DNA from: Pseudofrankia coriaricola
Lineage (GTDB): Bacteria; Actinomycetota; Actinomycetes; Frankiales; Frankiaceae
DNA: 64,000 nucleotides
Reading direction: 5' to 3'
NCBI RefSeq assembly: GCF_001854805.1
Contig: NZ_MBLO01000114.1
Location: 62,001-126,000 of the forward strand
The position numbers and the translations under genes are program-made. Within the stretch, counting starts at the first letter, position 1. Every line of letters begins with the position of its first letter. The notes beneath the pieces are model-generated. The model was not told where the DNA came from and ran no database searches. It was given only the letters and a program-made list of their open reading frames with translations. Shown piece by piece: positions 45,326 through 52,330 of this stretch.

Positions 45326-46213
45326 ATGGACAGCTACGCGGACAACCGGGCCCAGGCCCGCGAGTTCCTCGTCTCGCGGCGGGAGCGGATCACCCCCGAG
45401 CAGGCCGGGCTGCCCGCGTACGGCGGCGGCAACCGCCGCGTCAAGGGCCTACGTCGCGAGGAGGTCGCGCTGCTGGCGGGGGTGAGCATCGACTACTACG
45501 TCCGGATGGAGCGCGGGAACCTCGCCGGCGCCTCCGACGCGGTCCTCGACGGCCTCGCGACCGCGCTGCAGCTCGACGAGGCCGAGCGGGAGCACCTGTT
45601 CGACCTCGCCCGCGCGGCAGCGCCCGCTCCTGCCCGGCAGCGGCGGACGAAGACCACCGGTGTCACCGACGGAATCGAGCAGGTCCTCGACGCCATCACC
45701 GACGCCCCGGCCTGGGTCCGCAACGCCCGCCACGACCTGCTCGCCGCCAACCGACTGGCCCGCGCCCTGTACGCACCCGTGCTCGCGGACCCGAGGCGGC
45801 CGGCCAACACCGCCCGCTTCGTCTACCTCGACTCCGCCGCGCGTGCTTTCTTCGTCGACTGGGAACGCGCCGCCGACGACATCGCCGCGATGCTGCGCTC
45901 CGAAGCGGGCCGCAACCCCCAGGACAAGCAGCTCATCGAACTGATCGGCGAGCTGTCCACCCGCAGTGAGGACTTCAGCGCCCGCTGGGCCGCCCACAAC
46001 GTCCGCTTCCACCGTGCCGGCCACAAGAAACTCCACCACCCGGTGGTCGGCGCGCTCGACCTCACCTTCGAGGCCATGGAGTTCCCGTCACACCCAGGGC
46101 TCACCCTCCTCGTCTACACCGCGCCAGCCGGCACCCCGACCGCGGACGGGCTCAAGCTCCTCGCCAGCTGGGCCGCCACCGCCGAAGCCACCGGTGAACT
46201 CGCACACCACTGA
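45326..46213 (+). CDS. XRE-family regulator with MmyB-like ligand domain
   Basis: 295 residues. N-terminal HTH (LPAYGGGNRRVKGLRREEVALLAGVSIDYYVRMERGNL in order) and a C-terminal MmyB-like PAS-type ligand domain (VRNARHDLLAANRLARALYAPV, then FHRAGHKKLHHPVVGALDLTFEAMEFPSHPGLTLLVYTA). Regulators of this type commonly sit divergently from oxidoreductase genes that they control. Here those are the broken MDR gene and the intact AKR behind it. Confidence 0.92.
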   Translation: MDSYADNRAQAREFLVSRRERITPEQAGLPAYGGGNRRVKGLRREEVALLAGVSIDYYVRMERGNLAGASDAVLDGLATALQLDEAEREHLFDLARAAAPAPARQRRTKTTGVTDGIEQVLDAITDAPAWVRNARHDLLAANRLARALYAPVLADPRRPANTARFVYLDSAARAFFVDWERAADDIAAMLRSEAGRNPQDKQLIELIGELSTRSEDFSARWAAHNVRFHRAGHKKLHHPVVGALDLTFEAMEFPSHPGLTLLVYTAPAGTPTADGLKLLASWAATAEATGELAHH

Positions 46214-46290
46214 TCAACTCGCTGCGCCGGTGCCCCCTCGGACGGCCTGCTCGCGCGGCGGGACATCATCGGCGACGGTGTCGACCTGTT

Positions 46291-46356
46291 AGTGATCCTG
46301 GGGACAACGGCCGCCGGGTGTGCGAAGGAAGATCCTTTTCGCACACCCTTTGGCCC
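46291..46356 (-). repeat. 66-bp palindromic repeat, copy A
   Basis: It is the reverse complement of 55142-55207 with 65 of 66 bases identical. The core is an 11-bp-arm hairpin (GGGTGTGCGAA and TTCGCACACCC, 11-base loop). It begins one base after the stop of the subunit-IV-like gene when read on that gene's strand. A possible mobile REP-like element or terminator. Confidence 0.93.
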
Positions 46357-46357
46357 G

Positions 46358-46651
46358 TTAGGCGGCCGCCTTTCCCACGAAATACATGCCGAGCAGGGCG
46401 GCTGCCATGAGCACGACCCAGAGATCCGTGAGGCGGCAGAGCAGCGGAGGCGCGTGCCGCACCTCCATGAACTCCCGCATGATGATCCTGACCTTGACCA
46501 GGGCGAGGGTGATCGCGCTGACGGTGACGACGGTGCTCGCCGTCGGGGCGCCGCGGTCGTCGGCCGAGCGGTCGATCCAGAGGTAGATCACCGTGATGGC
46601 TGACAGGACGAGCCAGACGGCGAGGAGTCTTTTGTTGAATGTAGTTCCCAC
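46358..46651 (-). CDS. Cytochrome c oxidase subunit IV-like small membrane protein
   Basis: 97 residues with three predicted helices: KRLLAVWLVLSAITVIYLW, STVVTVSAITLALVKVRIIMREFMEVRHAPPLL and LWVVLMAAALLGMYFV. The KVRIIMREFMEVRHAP segment between helices two and three is characteristic of the prokaryotic COX4/NorF-like family. It follows the subunit III-like gene after three bases. It is the last gene of a membrane operon that lacks a haem-copper catalytic subunit. Confidence 0.85.
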   Translation of the reverse strand: MGTTFNKRLLAVWLVLSAITVIYLWIDRSADDRGAPTASTVVTVSAITLALVKVRIIMREFMEVRHAPPLLCRLTDLWVVLMAAALLGMYFVGKAAA

Positions 46652-46654
46652 GGC

Positions 46655-47245
46655 TCACCTCGCGACGTAGAGCAGAGCGAAGATCAGAACCCAGAGGAAG
46701 TCGACCGTGTGCCAATACGTGGCGCAGGTCTCGACGATCTCCTGGGATCGTCTTCTCGGACTTGCGAGCTGATAGGCGAGGACACCGAGAGCGACGAAGC
46801 CGATCAGCAGGTGGACGCAGTGAATCGCGGTGAAGAAGAAGTAATACTGGAAGAAGTCGCCGCTGGTGAACGTGTTTCCCATGTGGATCTGCCGGGCCCA
46901 CTCGATGCTTTTGAGGGTCAGGAAGACCGCGCCGAAGCCCGCGGTGAGGGCCGCGTCCCGCAGTGCGAGCCGGTAGCGCCCGACGCGCGCCGTCTGGACG
47001 CAGCGGGCCACCGACCACGAGCTCGTCAGCAGGGCGATCGTGCCGAGGACTCCGAGCCAGAGGTCGAGGTGCGACTGGGCCCGCAGGAATGCGGCCTCGT
47101 GCTGAGCGCGGTAGTAGAGATAGACACCGAAGTACGAGGTGAAGACAAGGGACTCGAAGAGGACGAAGAACCACATGCCCGATTCGCCGGGCACCCGCCT
47201 TGGCGTCTTCTCCGTCGGCGCGGTCACCGTCTGCGTGGTCGTCAT
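46655..47245 (-). CDS. Cytochrome c oxidase subunit III/NorE-like membrane protein
   Basis: 196 residues, five predicted helices. It contains the signature region GESGMWFFVLFESLVFTSYF, the SIEWARQIHMGNTFTSGDFFQYYFFFTAIHCVHLLIG segment and TCATYWHTVDFLWVLIFALLYV, typical of CoxC/NorE proteins. The start overlaps the upstream stop by four bases. NorE proteins support NO reductases in proteobacteria; without subunit I nearby the partner is unknown. Confidence 0.88.
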   Translation of the reverse strand: MTTTQTVTAPTEKTPRRVPGESGMWFFVLFESLVFTSYFGVYLYYRAQHEAAFLRAQSHLDLWLGVLGTIALLTSSWSVARCVQTARVGRYRLALRDAALTAGFGAVFLTLKSIEWARQIHMGNTFTSGDFFQYYFFFTAIHCVHLLIGFVALGVLAYQLASPRRRSQEIVETCATYWHTVDFLWVLIFALLYVAR

Positions 47246-48024
47246 GACGCCACCTCCGCCACCTCCGCCGCGGCGCGCTGGCGCGGTTTCCTCGGCGGGA
47301 GGTCAGGTAGCGGACCGGTACCGAAGTCCTCACGGATGATCATATTGCGCAGCAAGGTGATGAAGACGCCGGTGTACATGCCGAAGACGGCCACGTTGAT
47401 CCACCAGGCGATGGTGCCGTTCCAGGAGAAGGCACCGCGATCGAGGATCCAGGCCGGCGAGACGACGACCTCGGTGAGGGCGTTGCAGAGGTTCAGGTAG
47501 CCGAACCACCTGGGGAGGACGCGGTTCTTGTCGAGCAGGATCGCGGCCATCCAGATCAGCGAGCCGACGAGGAAGACGCCCATCGTGCCGGAAAACGACA
47601 GGAACCCGAAGTCGTAGAGCCAGTGCTGTATCGCGGGGTCCCGGTCGGGCCGCATGGCGCCGACCGTCATCGCCAGGCAGATGAGCAGAAGCCCGGGGAC
47701 CGCGCTGACCGCGTACAGGATCAGGTAGGAGTAGGCGAAGGCACGGCTGACCGACATCCGCCGGATCGAGTATGTGATCAGCGCGGTGGACGTCATCGAG
47801 AGACCACCCAGCGCGAACATCAGGGCGAACCCGACAAGCAGGCCCTGATGGCGGTGCGCGAACCACGCGGTCGCCTGGTCGGCGTCATACCACGGGGGCG
47901 CCGGGGGCTGGGTACGTGTGAGCACGAAGAAGACGACCGTGAACACGTTGTAGAAGATGAGAGTCGCGTACCACATAAGCCACAGCTCGCGCTTCGGGTC
48001 CCCGCGCCAGGCGAGACGCTTCAT
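47242..48024 (-). CDS. Multi-pass membrane protein of the subunit III/IV operon
   Basis: 260 residues with about seven predicted helices: LWLMWYATLIFYNVFTVVFFVL, LLVGFALMFALGGLSMTSTALITYSI, AYSYLILYAVSAVPGLLLICLAMTV, FLSFSGTMGVFLVGSLIWMAAILL and others. DPAIQHWLYDFGF and WFGYLNLCNALTE lie between them. No family name assigned. It resembles the protein encoded upstream in length and helix order, suggesting an ancient duplication. The ATG overlaps the upstream stop (ATGA), and the stop overlaps the start of the subunit III gene. Confidence 0.82.
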   Translation of the reverse strand: MKRLAWRGDPKRELWLMWYATLIFYNVFTVVFFVLTRTQPPAPPWYDADQATAWFAHRHQGLLVGFALMFALGGLSMTSTALITYSIRRMSVSRAFAYSYLILYAVSAVPGLLLICLAMTVGAMRPDRDPAIQHWLYDFGFLSFSGTMGVFLVGSLIWMAAILLDKNRVLPRWFGYLNLCNALTEVVVSPAWILDRGAFSWNGTIAWWINVAVFGMYTGVFITLLRNMIIREDFGTGPLPDLPPRKPRQRAAAEVAEVAS

Positions 48025-48746
48025 GCGGCGGCCTCGGCGGCCTCGGCGGCCTCGGCGGCGGCGCTGTCGCGCCGCAGTGACCGGCCCAGAACGACGGACA
48101 TCACGACGATCCAGATCGCGATGGCGACGTTCCTGACCCAGAACGACAGGAACCCGTCCCAGGCAAGCACGCCGCTCAGCGTCAGCCCGGCAAACCCGGC
48201 CGGCACAAGCGCGGCCGCGACGAGGACATTGAAGTGCGCGACCCACCGCCGGAACACCGGCTCTTCCTGCTCATCGAGATAGATCGCCAGGGCCAGGAAA
48301 AGGCTCTGTGCGACGAGAAAAGGAACGCCGCACGTGAACGTGACCCATCCGAGATCGTTGAAAAGCAGCGTGAGGTCGGGCGACCGATCTGGCCGGAACG
48401 CCGCCAGCAGCCAGAAGACGGTCGCGGTCAGGAACGTGATGGGGGCGGCTCCCGCGCAACCGATCATGCAGTAGCGCAGGACCGGGGTGCGGTGAGTCAT
48501 ATCGCGCATCCGCTCCACGATCAGCATCAGGATCGGGACCAACGCCACGCAGAACCAGTTGAGAAGGATCATGCTGTAGCGGACGCGGGCGGTGTGGTCG
48601 AGATAGAAATCCGCGACCTCCGCGGCCGGCGCCCGCGGAGACATTGGTGGCAGAAATCCAGGGAAGAGGAAGAACGCCGCGACCCAGATAACCGCCACCG
48701 CGGGTAATGTCCAGAAGATGATCGTCTCGCCGGTAGTTCGTCGCAT
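48021..48746 (-). CDS. Multi-pass membrane protein, first gene of the operon
   Basis: 241 residues with about seven predicted helices, starting MRRTTGETIIFWTLPAVAVIWVAAFFLFPGFLPP, then DFYLDHTARVRYSMILLNWFC, PVLRYCMIGCAGAAPITFLTATVFWLLAAF, and an Ala/Glu tail. The ATG at 48746 is preferred: earlier in-frame starts would run through the duplicated operator. Related in layout to the next gene. The cluster is TetR-controlled and divergent from tetR. Function unknown; the operon context suggests a membrane complex linked to respiration or oxidation. Confidence 0.8.
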   Translation of the reverse strand: MRRTTGETIIFWTLPAVAVIWVAAFFLFPGFLPPMSPRAPAAEVADFYLDHTARVRYSMILLNWFCVALVPILMLIVERMRDMTHRTPVLRYCMIGCAGAAPITFLTATVFWLLAAFRPDRSPDLTLLFNDLGWVTFTCGVPFLVAQSLFLALAIYLDEQEEPVFRRWVAHFNVLVAAALVPAGFAGLTLSGVLAWDGFLSFWVRNVAIAIWIVVMSVVLGRSLRRDSAAAEAAEAAEAAA

Positions 48747-48758
48747 GAGGGGCGAGGA

Positions 48759-48796
48759 TAGCCGATCGGCTACTCTACGGTCTAGCCGATCGGCTA
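48759..48796. promoter_or_regulatory. Two perfect 14-bp palindromes: TetR operator
   Basis: TAGCCGATCGGCTA occurs at 48759-48772 and again at 48783-48796, both perfectly self-complementary and 24 bases apart. They lie between the start of the membrane operon and the divergent tetR gene, within 15 bases of both. Almost certainly the binding sites of that TetR protein. Confidence 0.85.
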
Positions 48797-48807
48797 TCCT
48801 GTCGTCC

Positions 48808-49398
48808 ATGGCTTCGACGACGCCGTTCCGCTCGGGCACGCGCCTGGCAGAGATCAGGCACACCCCGGCCCAGGTGCGCGTGATCACCGCCGCGTTCGGG
48901 CTCTTCGCCGAGTACGGCGTGGCCGGAACATCGCTGCAGATGATCGCCGACGCGATGGGCGTCACCAAGGCGGCGGTCTACCACCAGTTCAAGACCAAGG
49001 ACGAGATCGTCATCGCGACCGCCGACCACGAGCTGGTCACCCTCGAGGCGGCCGTCGAGAACGCCGAGGCGGCGCCCAGCCGCGTCGAGGCGCGCCGGGT
49101 CCTCCTACTTCAGCTGGTCGATTTCTCCGTGCGCAACCGCGCGCAGGTCCGGGCCTGGCAGGGTGACCCCGCGATGATGCGGGTCCTCGCGAAGCACGAG
49201 CCGTTCAGCGGCCTCACCAAGCGCATGTTCGCCCTGCTCGCCGACGACGACAGCGACACCGACTGGAGCATCCCGGCCGCGATGCTCGCCGCCGCCATCA
49301 CTGCCGTCGGCCAGCCCGCGCTCGCGGCGCTCGACCCAGAGGTCTTGCGGCAGCGGGTCTTCCACTACGCATGCCGCCTGCTCGACCTGCACGACTGA
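48808..49398 (+). CDS. TetR-family repressor of the membrane operon
   Basis: 196 residues with an HTH (HTPAQVRVITAAFGLFAEYGVAGTSLQMIADAMGVTKAAVYHQFKTKDEIV in order) and a C-terminal domain ending VFHYACRLLDLHD. The ATG at 48808 (MASTTPFRSG) starts just after the twin palindromes; an upstream in-frame start would include the operator and overlap the divergent gene. The likely ligand is an inducer of the adjacent membrane operon, unknown. Confidence 0.93.
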   Translation: MASTTPFRSGTRLAEIRHTPAQVRVITAAFGLFAEYGVAGTSLQMIADAMGVTKAAVYHQFKTKDEIVIATADHELVTLEAAVENAEAAPSRVEARRVLLLQLVDFSVRNRAQVRAWQGDPAMMRVLAKHEPFSGLTKRMFALLADDDSDTDWSIPAAMLAAAITAVGQPALAALDPEVLRQRVFHYACRLLDLHD

Positions 49399-50019
49399 GC
49401 CCGACGGCCGGCGCGTGACCTGGACGCCAGCGGGACAGCCTGTCCGACGGCGTTCCGGGCGGAGCCTCACCTGCGCTGCACAGAGAGTGTTCGCGTGCGC
49501 ACGGCTGAAACGGCCGTGGAAGGACGACCGCGGCCGGGGCGGGTACTCGCCCCAGTCCGCGCGGCCCGGGACGGGATGGTGTCCGCCGGGGCACCGGCCC
49601 AAGCGCGGATCGTGTCAGATCAGCATGTCCCCAGGCTTGCCCATCTGCCACACATCGAAAGGCCCGAGGCGAACTGTGGCGGACTGGCCAGCCTATGGAC
49701 GTGCCCAGATGCCACGTTCCGGGGTCGGAGGCCGCTCCAGCAGCGGCTGGCACCGCGCGGGACGGTCGTCCAGGAGCGTGTCAGGTGCCGACGAGCGCAG
49801 GGGCTGGCGGGCTGGGGAAACACGTCGGTCCTCGTTGCCTGGGGACTCTGGCTCGATCGGAGACTGAACGCCTGCACTGTGCTGGAGCTCCGATTCGGCT
49901 TGCCAATGTGCTGGCGCTCGGGCCGAGGTTGGGAGTGCCGGTGTGTGGCGCGTCGTTGGTCGCGCCGGCGCGGATCGTTGGCTTGCCTCGCCGTTTCGAC
50001 GACCCCCGCACCGGTGGTG
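49399..50019. other. 620 bases without a supported gene
   Basis: No open frame here has convincing start, codon bias or family match on either strand. GC is lower than in neighbouring genes. It may hold a decayed gene. No RNA gene, repeat or promoter pattern was recognised. Confidence 0.5.
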
Positions 50020-50169
50020 CTATTCGCCGTAGCTGGGCCCGGAGGGCTTGGCGGTGAGGGGTGCGTAGGCGCGGACGAAGAGGGCGACGTTGGCGCGGAT
50101 GGCGGCGTCCAGGCCCGGGGCGTCGAGGTCCGGGGGCGCGGAGAGGGCGAAGGTGCCGAGTTCGGTCAT
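50020..50169 (-). CDS. Small 49-residue ORF coupled to tetR
   Basis: Reads MTELGTFALSAPPDLDAPGL, then DAAIRANVALFVRAYAPLTA, and ends PSGPSYGE. It begins three bases after the TetR stop, with GGAG upstream. Codon bias is strongly GC-ending, as in real genes here. Soluble with one amphipathic helix; no family recognised. It may be a small partner of the regulator or the remaining start of a lost gene. Confidence 0.5.
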   Translation of the reverse strand: MTELGTFALSAPPDLDAPGLDAAIRANVALFVRAYAPLTAKPSGPSYGE

Positions 50170-50172
50170 CTG

Positions 50173-50736
50173 TCAGGAGGCTCCGGTGACCAGGGTGACG
50201 AACTGGCCAGCGGCGCGGGCCGGGTCGTCGATGGACAGCGCGCCGGCGTGGGCGATGCGGGCGAGGCTGCCGATAGGGGCTGGCCATACGGGTGTGGCGA
50301 CGCGAGAACGCCACAGAGCCAGAAGCTGTGGGTGGCGGGGTGCCTCGGTCTGGACGAGCAGGCGTAGGGACGTGGTGCTCGGACTGGCGTAGACCCTGGT
50401 GAGCCGGCGGGCGAGGTCGAGGAGGTAGGCGGCCGCGTCGTCGACACCGTCTATCCGGTTGGGGAAAGCGTCCGTCGCGTCGCGCAGCGCGTCGAGGTTC
50501 GCCGAGATCCGCTCGTCGACGACGGCCAGGAAGAGCTTCTCCTTGTCGCCGAAGTGGTTGTAGACGGTCTGGCGGGAGACCGGGGTGGCGGAGGCGATGT
50601 CGTCGAGGCTTGTCGCCGCATAGCCCTGCCGCGCGAAGACCTCGAATGCGGTCCTCATGATCGCTTCGCGTTTGGCCAGCCGGCCACGGGCCGGCACGGC
50701 GGCGCTCGTACCCGCTGTGTCGGTGGCCACGAGCAC
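50173..50736 (-). CDS. TetR-family regulator
   Basis: 187 residues; HTH region AIMRTAFEVFARQGYAATSLDDIASATPVSRQTVYNHFGDKEKLF in order, and a C-terminal domain of the AefR-like type (PSTTSLRLLVQTEAPRHPQLLALWRSR). GTG at 50736 follows GAGGG. An imperfect palindrome upstream (50769-50788) is a likely autoregulatory operator. Its target gene is not evident; the divergent neighbour is an AraC gene. Confidence 0.9.
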   Translation of the reverse strand: MLVATDTAGTSAAVPARGRLAKREAIMRTAFEVFARQGYAATSLDDIASATPVSRQTVYNHFGDKEKLFLAVVDERISANLDALRDATDAFPNRIDGVDDAAAYLLDLARRLTRVYASPSTTSLRLLVQTEAPRHPQLLALWRSRVATPVWPAPIGSLARIAHAGALSIDDPARAAGQFVTLVTGAS

Positions 50737-50768
50737 ACGCTACCCTCATGGACTCATGCGGCTAGAAA

Positions 50769-50788
50769 GTTATACATCAGCGTCTAAC
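50769..50788. promoter_or_regulatory. Candidate TetR operator/promoter
   Basis: GTTATAC and GTCTAAC face each other around a six-base spacer (six of seven arm bases pair) in an AT-rich stretch between the tetR and araC genes. Shape and place fit a TetR operator. Confidence 0.5.
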
Positions 50789-50935
50789 TAGATGGACTGG
50801 TGAGTCTCGTATGGCCGCGGTTGGTATCCCAGCTCGGTGATTCCCCGGCCGCCCACTGCTCCGCTGGGATGGCATGCCCCACCTGCAGCTCGATCGCACG
50901 CGTCGCCGGGCACCGGTCCGGGTGATACTTCGGAT

Positions 50936-51352
50936 GTGGTGCCCCGTTCTCGTCACCTGCTGCGGGCCAGGGACCTCGCCGACGGCCGGTATTTCGAAGC
51001 GCTCACCGTGGCGGATCTGGCGCGTGCCGCGGGGCTGTCGCCCGCGTACTTCAGCCGGGAGTTCCGGCGGGTGTTCGGCGAGTCGCCGCACCAGTACCTG
51101 CTGACCCGCCGCCTGGAGCGGGCGGCGGCGCTGTTGCGCAACACGGACCGTCCCGTGACCGACGTCTGCTTCGACGTCGGGCTCACCAGCGTCGGCTCGT
51201 TCACGACCAGCTTCCGCCGGGTGTACGGCGCCACGCCGACGGCGTACCGCGCGAGCTTCCCGCCCGCGCGCCGCCACATCCGGATTCCGGACTGTGTCGC
51301 CCGGGCCTACGGCCGGCCCGAACACCGCACGTTTGGAGAAGCCGGCACCTGA
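50936..51352 (+). CDS. AraC-family DNA-binding regulator (short form)
   Basis: About 138 residues consisting essentially of an AraC double HTH: RYFEALTVADLARAAGLSPAYFSREFRRVFGESPHQYLLTRRLERAAALL in order, then DVCFDVGLTSVGSFTTSFRRVYGATPTAYR, and a conserved tail IPDCVARAYGRPEHRTF. Short AraC proteins of this kind normally precede a glyoxalase-fold gene, as here, 52 bases downstream. GTG 50936 or 50939 is the likely start. No ligand domain, so it may act constitutively or with the downstream protein. Confidence 0.85.
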   Translation: MVPRSRHLLRARDLADGRYFEALTVADLARAAGLSPAYFSREFRRVFGESPHQYLLTRRLERAAALLRNTDRPVTDVCFDVGLTSVGSFTTSFRRVYGATPTAYRASFPPARRHIRIPDCVARAYGRPEHRTFGEAGT

Positions 51353-51404
51353 CCCCGGCGCATAGCGTCGCGCCCAGCCGACGCGTCGACCAGGGGAGTC
51401 CGCA

Positions 51405-51836
51405 GTGATCAAGATAGCCAACGCGCAGTTCTGGGTGCACGACCAGGACGAGGCGGCCGCCTTCTATACGAAGAAGCTCGGCTGGGAGGTGCGCGCGGAC
51501 GTCAGCATGGCGGAATGGTCGTTCCGCTGGCTCCTCGTCGGGCCGCGCGACCAGCCCGACGTCGGGCTGGTTCTGATGCCCGTCCCCGGGCCGCCGATGA
51601 TCGACGCGGGCAGCAGTGAGGCGCTCGCGGAGCTGGTCGCCAAGGGCGCCGGCGGCACCCTGTTCCTGGAGACCGACGACTGCCAGGCCGCCTACGACGA
51701 GCTGTCCGCCAGGGGCGTCGTCTTCAACGACCCGCCGACACCGCAGCCCTACGGCATCGACACGTCCTTCCGTGACCCGTCGGGCAACAACGTCCGCCTC
51801 ACCCAGGTCCTCGAGTTCTCCCCGGACCGACACTGA
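51405..51836 (+). CDS. Glyoxalase/VOC-superfamily protein
   Basis: 143 residues with a paired beta-alpha-beta-beta-beta fold: IKIANAQFWVHDQDEAAAFYTKKLGWEVRADV at the start and GIDTSFRDPSGNNVRLTQ near the end, with His/Glu-type metal positions partly present. Possible roles are glyoxalase, dioxygenase or antibiotic-binding protein. The linked AraC gene suggests inducible expression. Starts at GTG 51405 after a GGGGAG ribosome site. Confidence 0.87.
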   Translation: MIKIANAQFWVHDQDEAAAFYTKKLGWEVRADVSMAEWSFRWLLVGPRDQPDVGLVLMPVPGPPMIDAGSSEALAELVAKGAGGTLFLETDDCQAAYDELSARGVVFNDPPTPQPYGIDTSFRDPSGNNVRLTQVLEFSPDRH

Positions 51837-51857
51837 GACGCCGCACGGGGGAGCGAG

Positions 51858-52034
51858 TGCGGCATCCATGCCACCGGCCGCTTCCTGAGCGCCACCGACC
51901 TCGACTGGTCGTCCGGTGCCGGCCGGCCGCTGCGAGGGCCGGCCGAGGAGCTCGCCCTGGTGCTCGGCGGCCGGAAGCTCCCGAACCCTCGCCTGGTCGG
52001 CGACCCTCTTCAGGGCCTAGATCAGGAGTCCTGA
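51858..52034 (+). pseudogene. Maleylpyruvate-isomerase-fold (TIGR03083-like) C-terminal remnant
   Basis: About 58 codons reading FLSATDLDWSSGAGRP, then GPAEELALVLGGRK. This corresponds to the typical end of actinobacterial mycothiol-dependent maleylpyruvate-isomerase-like proteins. The first about 150 residues are absent, no start precedes it, and the frame stops at 52032. Confidence 0.5.
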
Positions 52035-52140
52035 GACTCACAAGTCGAAGACCCAGAAGTTCTGAAGACCCGGAAGCTCGGAGACGGCCCGCGGAAGGAG
52101 AGTACGTACTCCTCGCCACTCCTAACGTATAGCGCACCGG

Positions 52141-52159
52141 GGGGCTTGCGGCAAGACCC
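52141..52159. promoter_or_regulatory. Rifamycin-associated element (RAE)-like inverted repeat
   Basis: GGGGCTTGCGGCAAGACCC is a 19-base inverted repeat that matches, as I recall it, the RAE consensus (GGGGCTTGCGGCAAGGCCC) at 18 of 19 positions. RAEs lie in promoters of rifamycin-inducible genes in actinobacteria. This one is 172 bases before a helicase gene of the HelD/HelR type, a known RAE-controlled class. Confidence 0.8.
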
Positions 52160-52330
52160 GGGTCATGCCGCAGAATCGCTGGCCGAGGCCAGGACCAGCG
52201 GAAATGGGAGTCGCTAGGTGCGTGTGTTGTTGTCGAAGTATGGGTCGCGCAGGGACGTCGAACCGCTGGGGCGAGCCGCGGTGCGGTCGCGGGCACTTGT
52301 CGCGGGCGGCCTTCGACCGGAGCTGATGGC

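Noticed and set aside
46358-47245. Nitric oxide reductase operon, suggested by the NorE-like protein
   Set aside because: No NorB, NorC or other catalytic or haem subunit is present; only NorE/COX III and COX IV-like accessory proteins.
49495-50367. 290-codon open frame on the plus strand
   Set aside because: Mostly antisense to the tetR gene, with weak codon bias in the rest.
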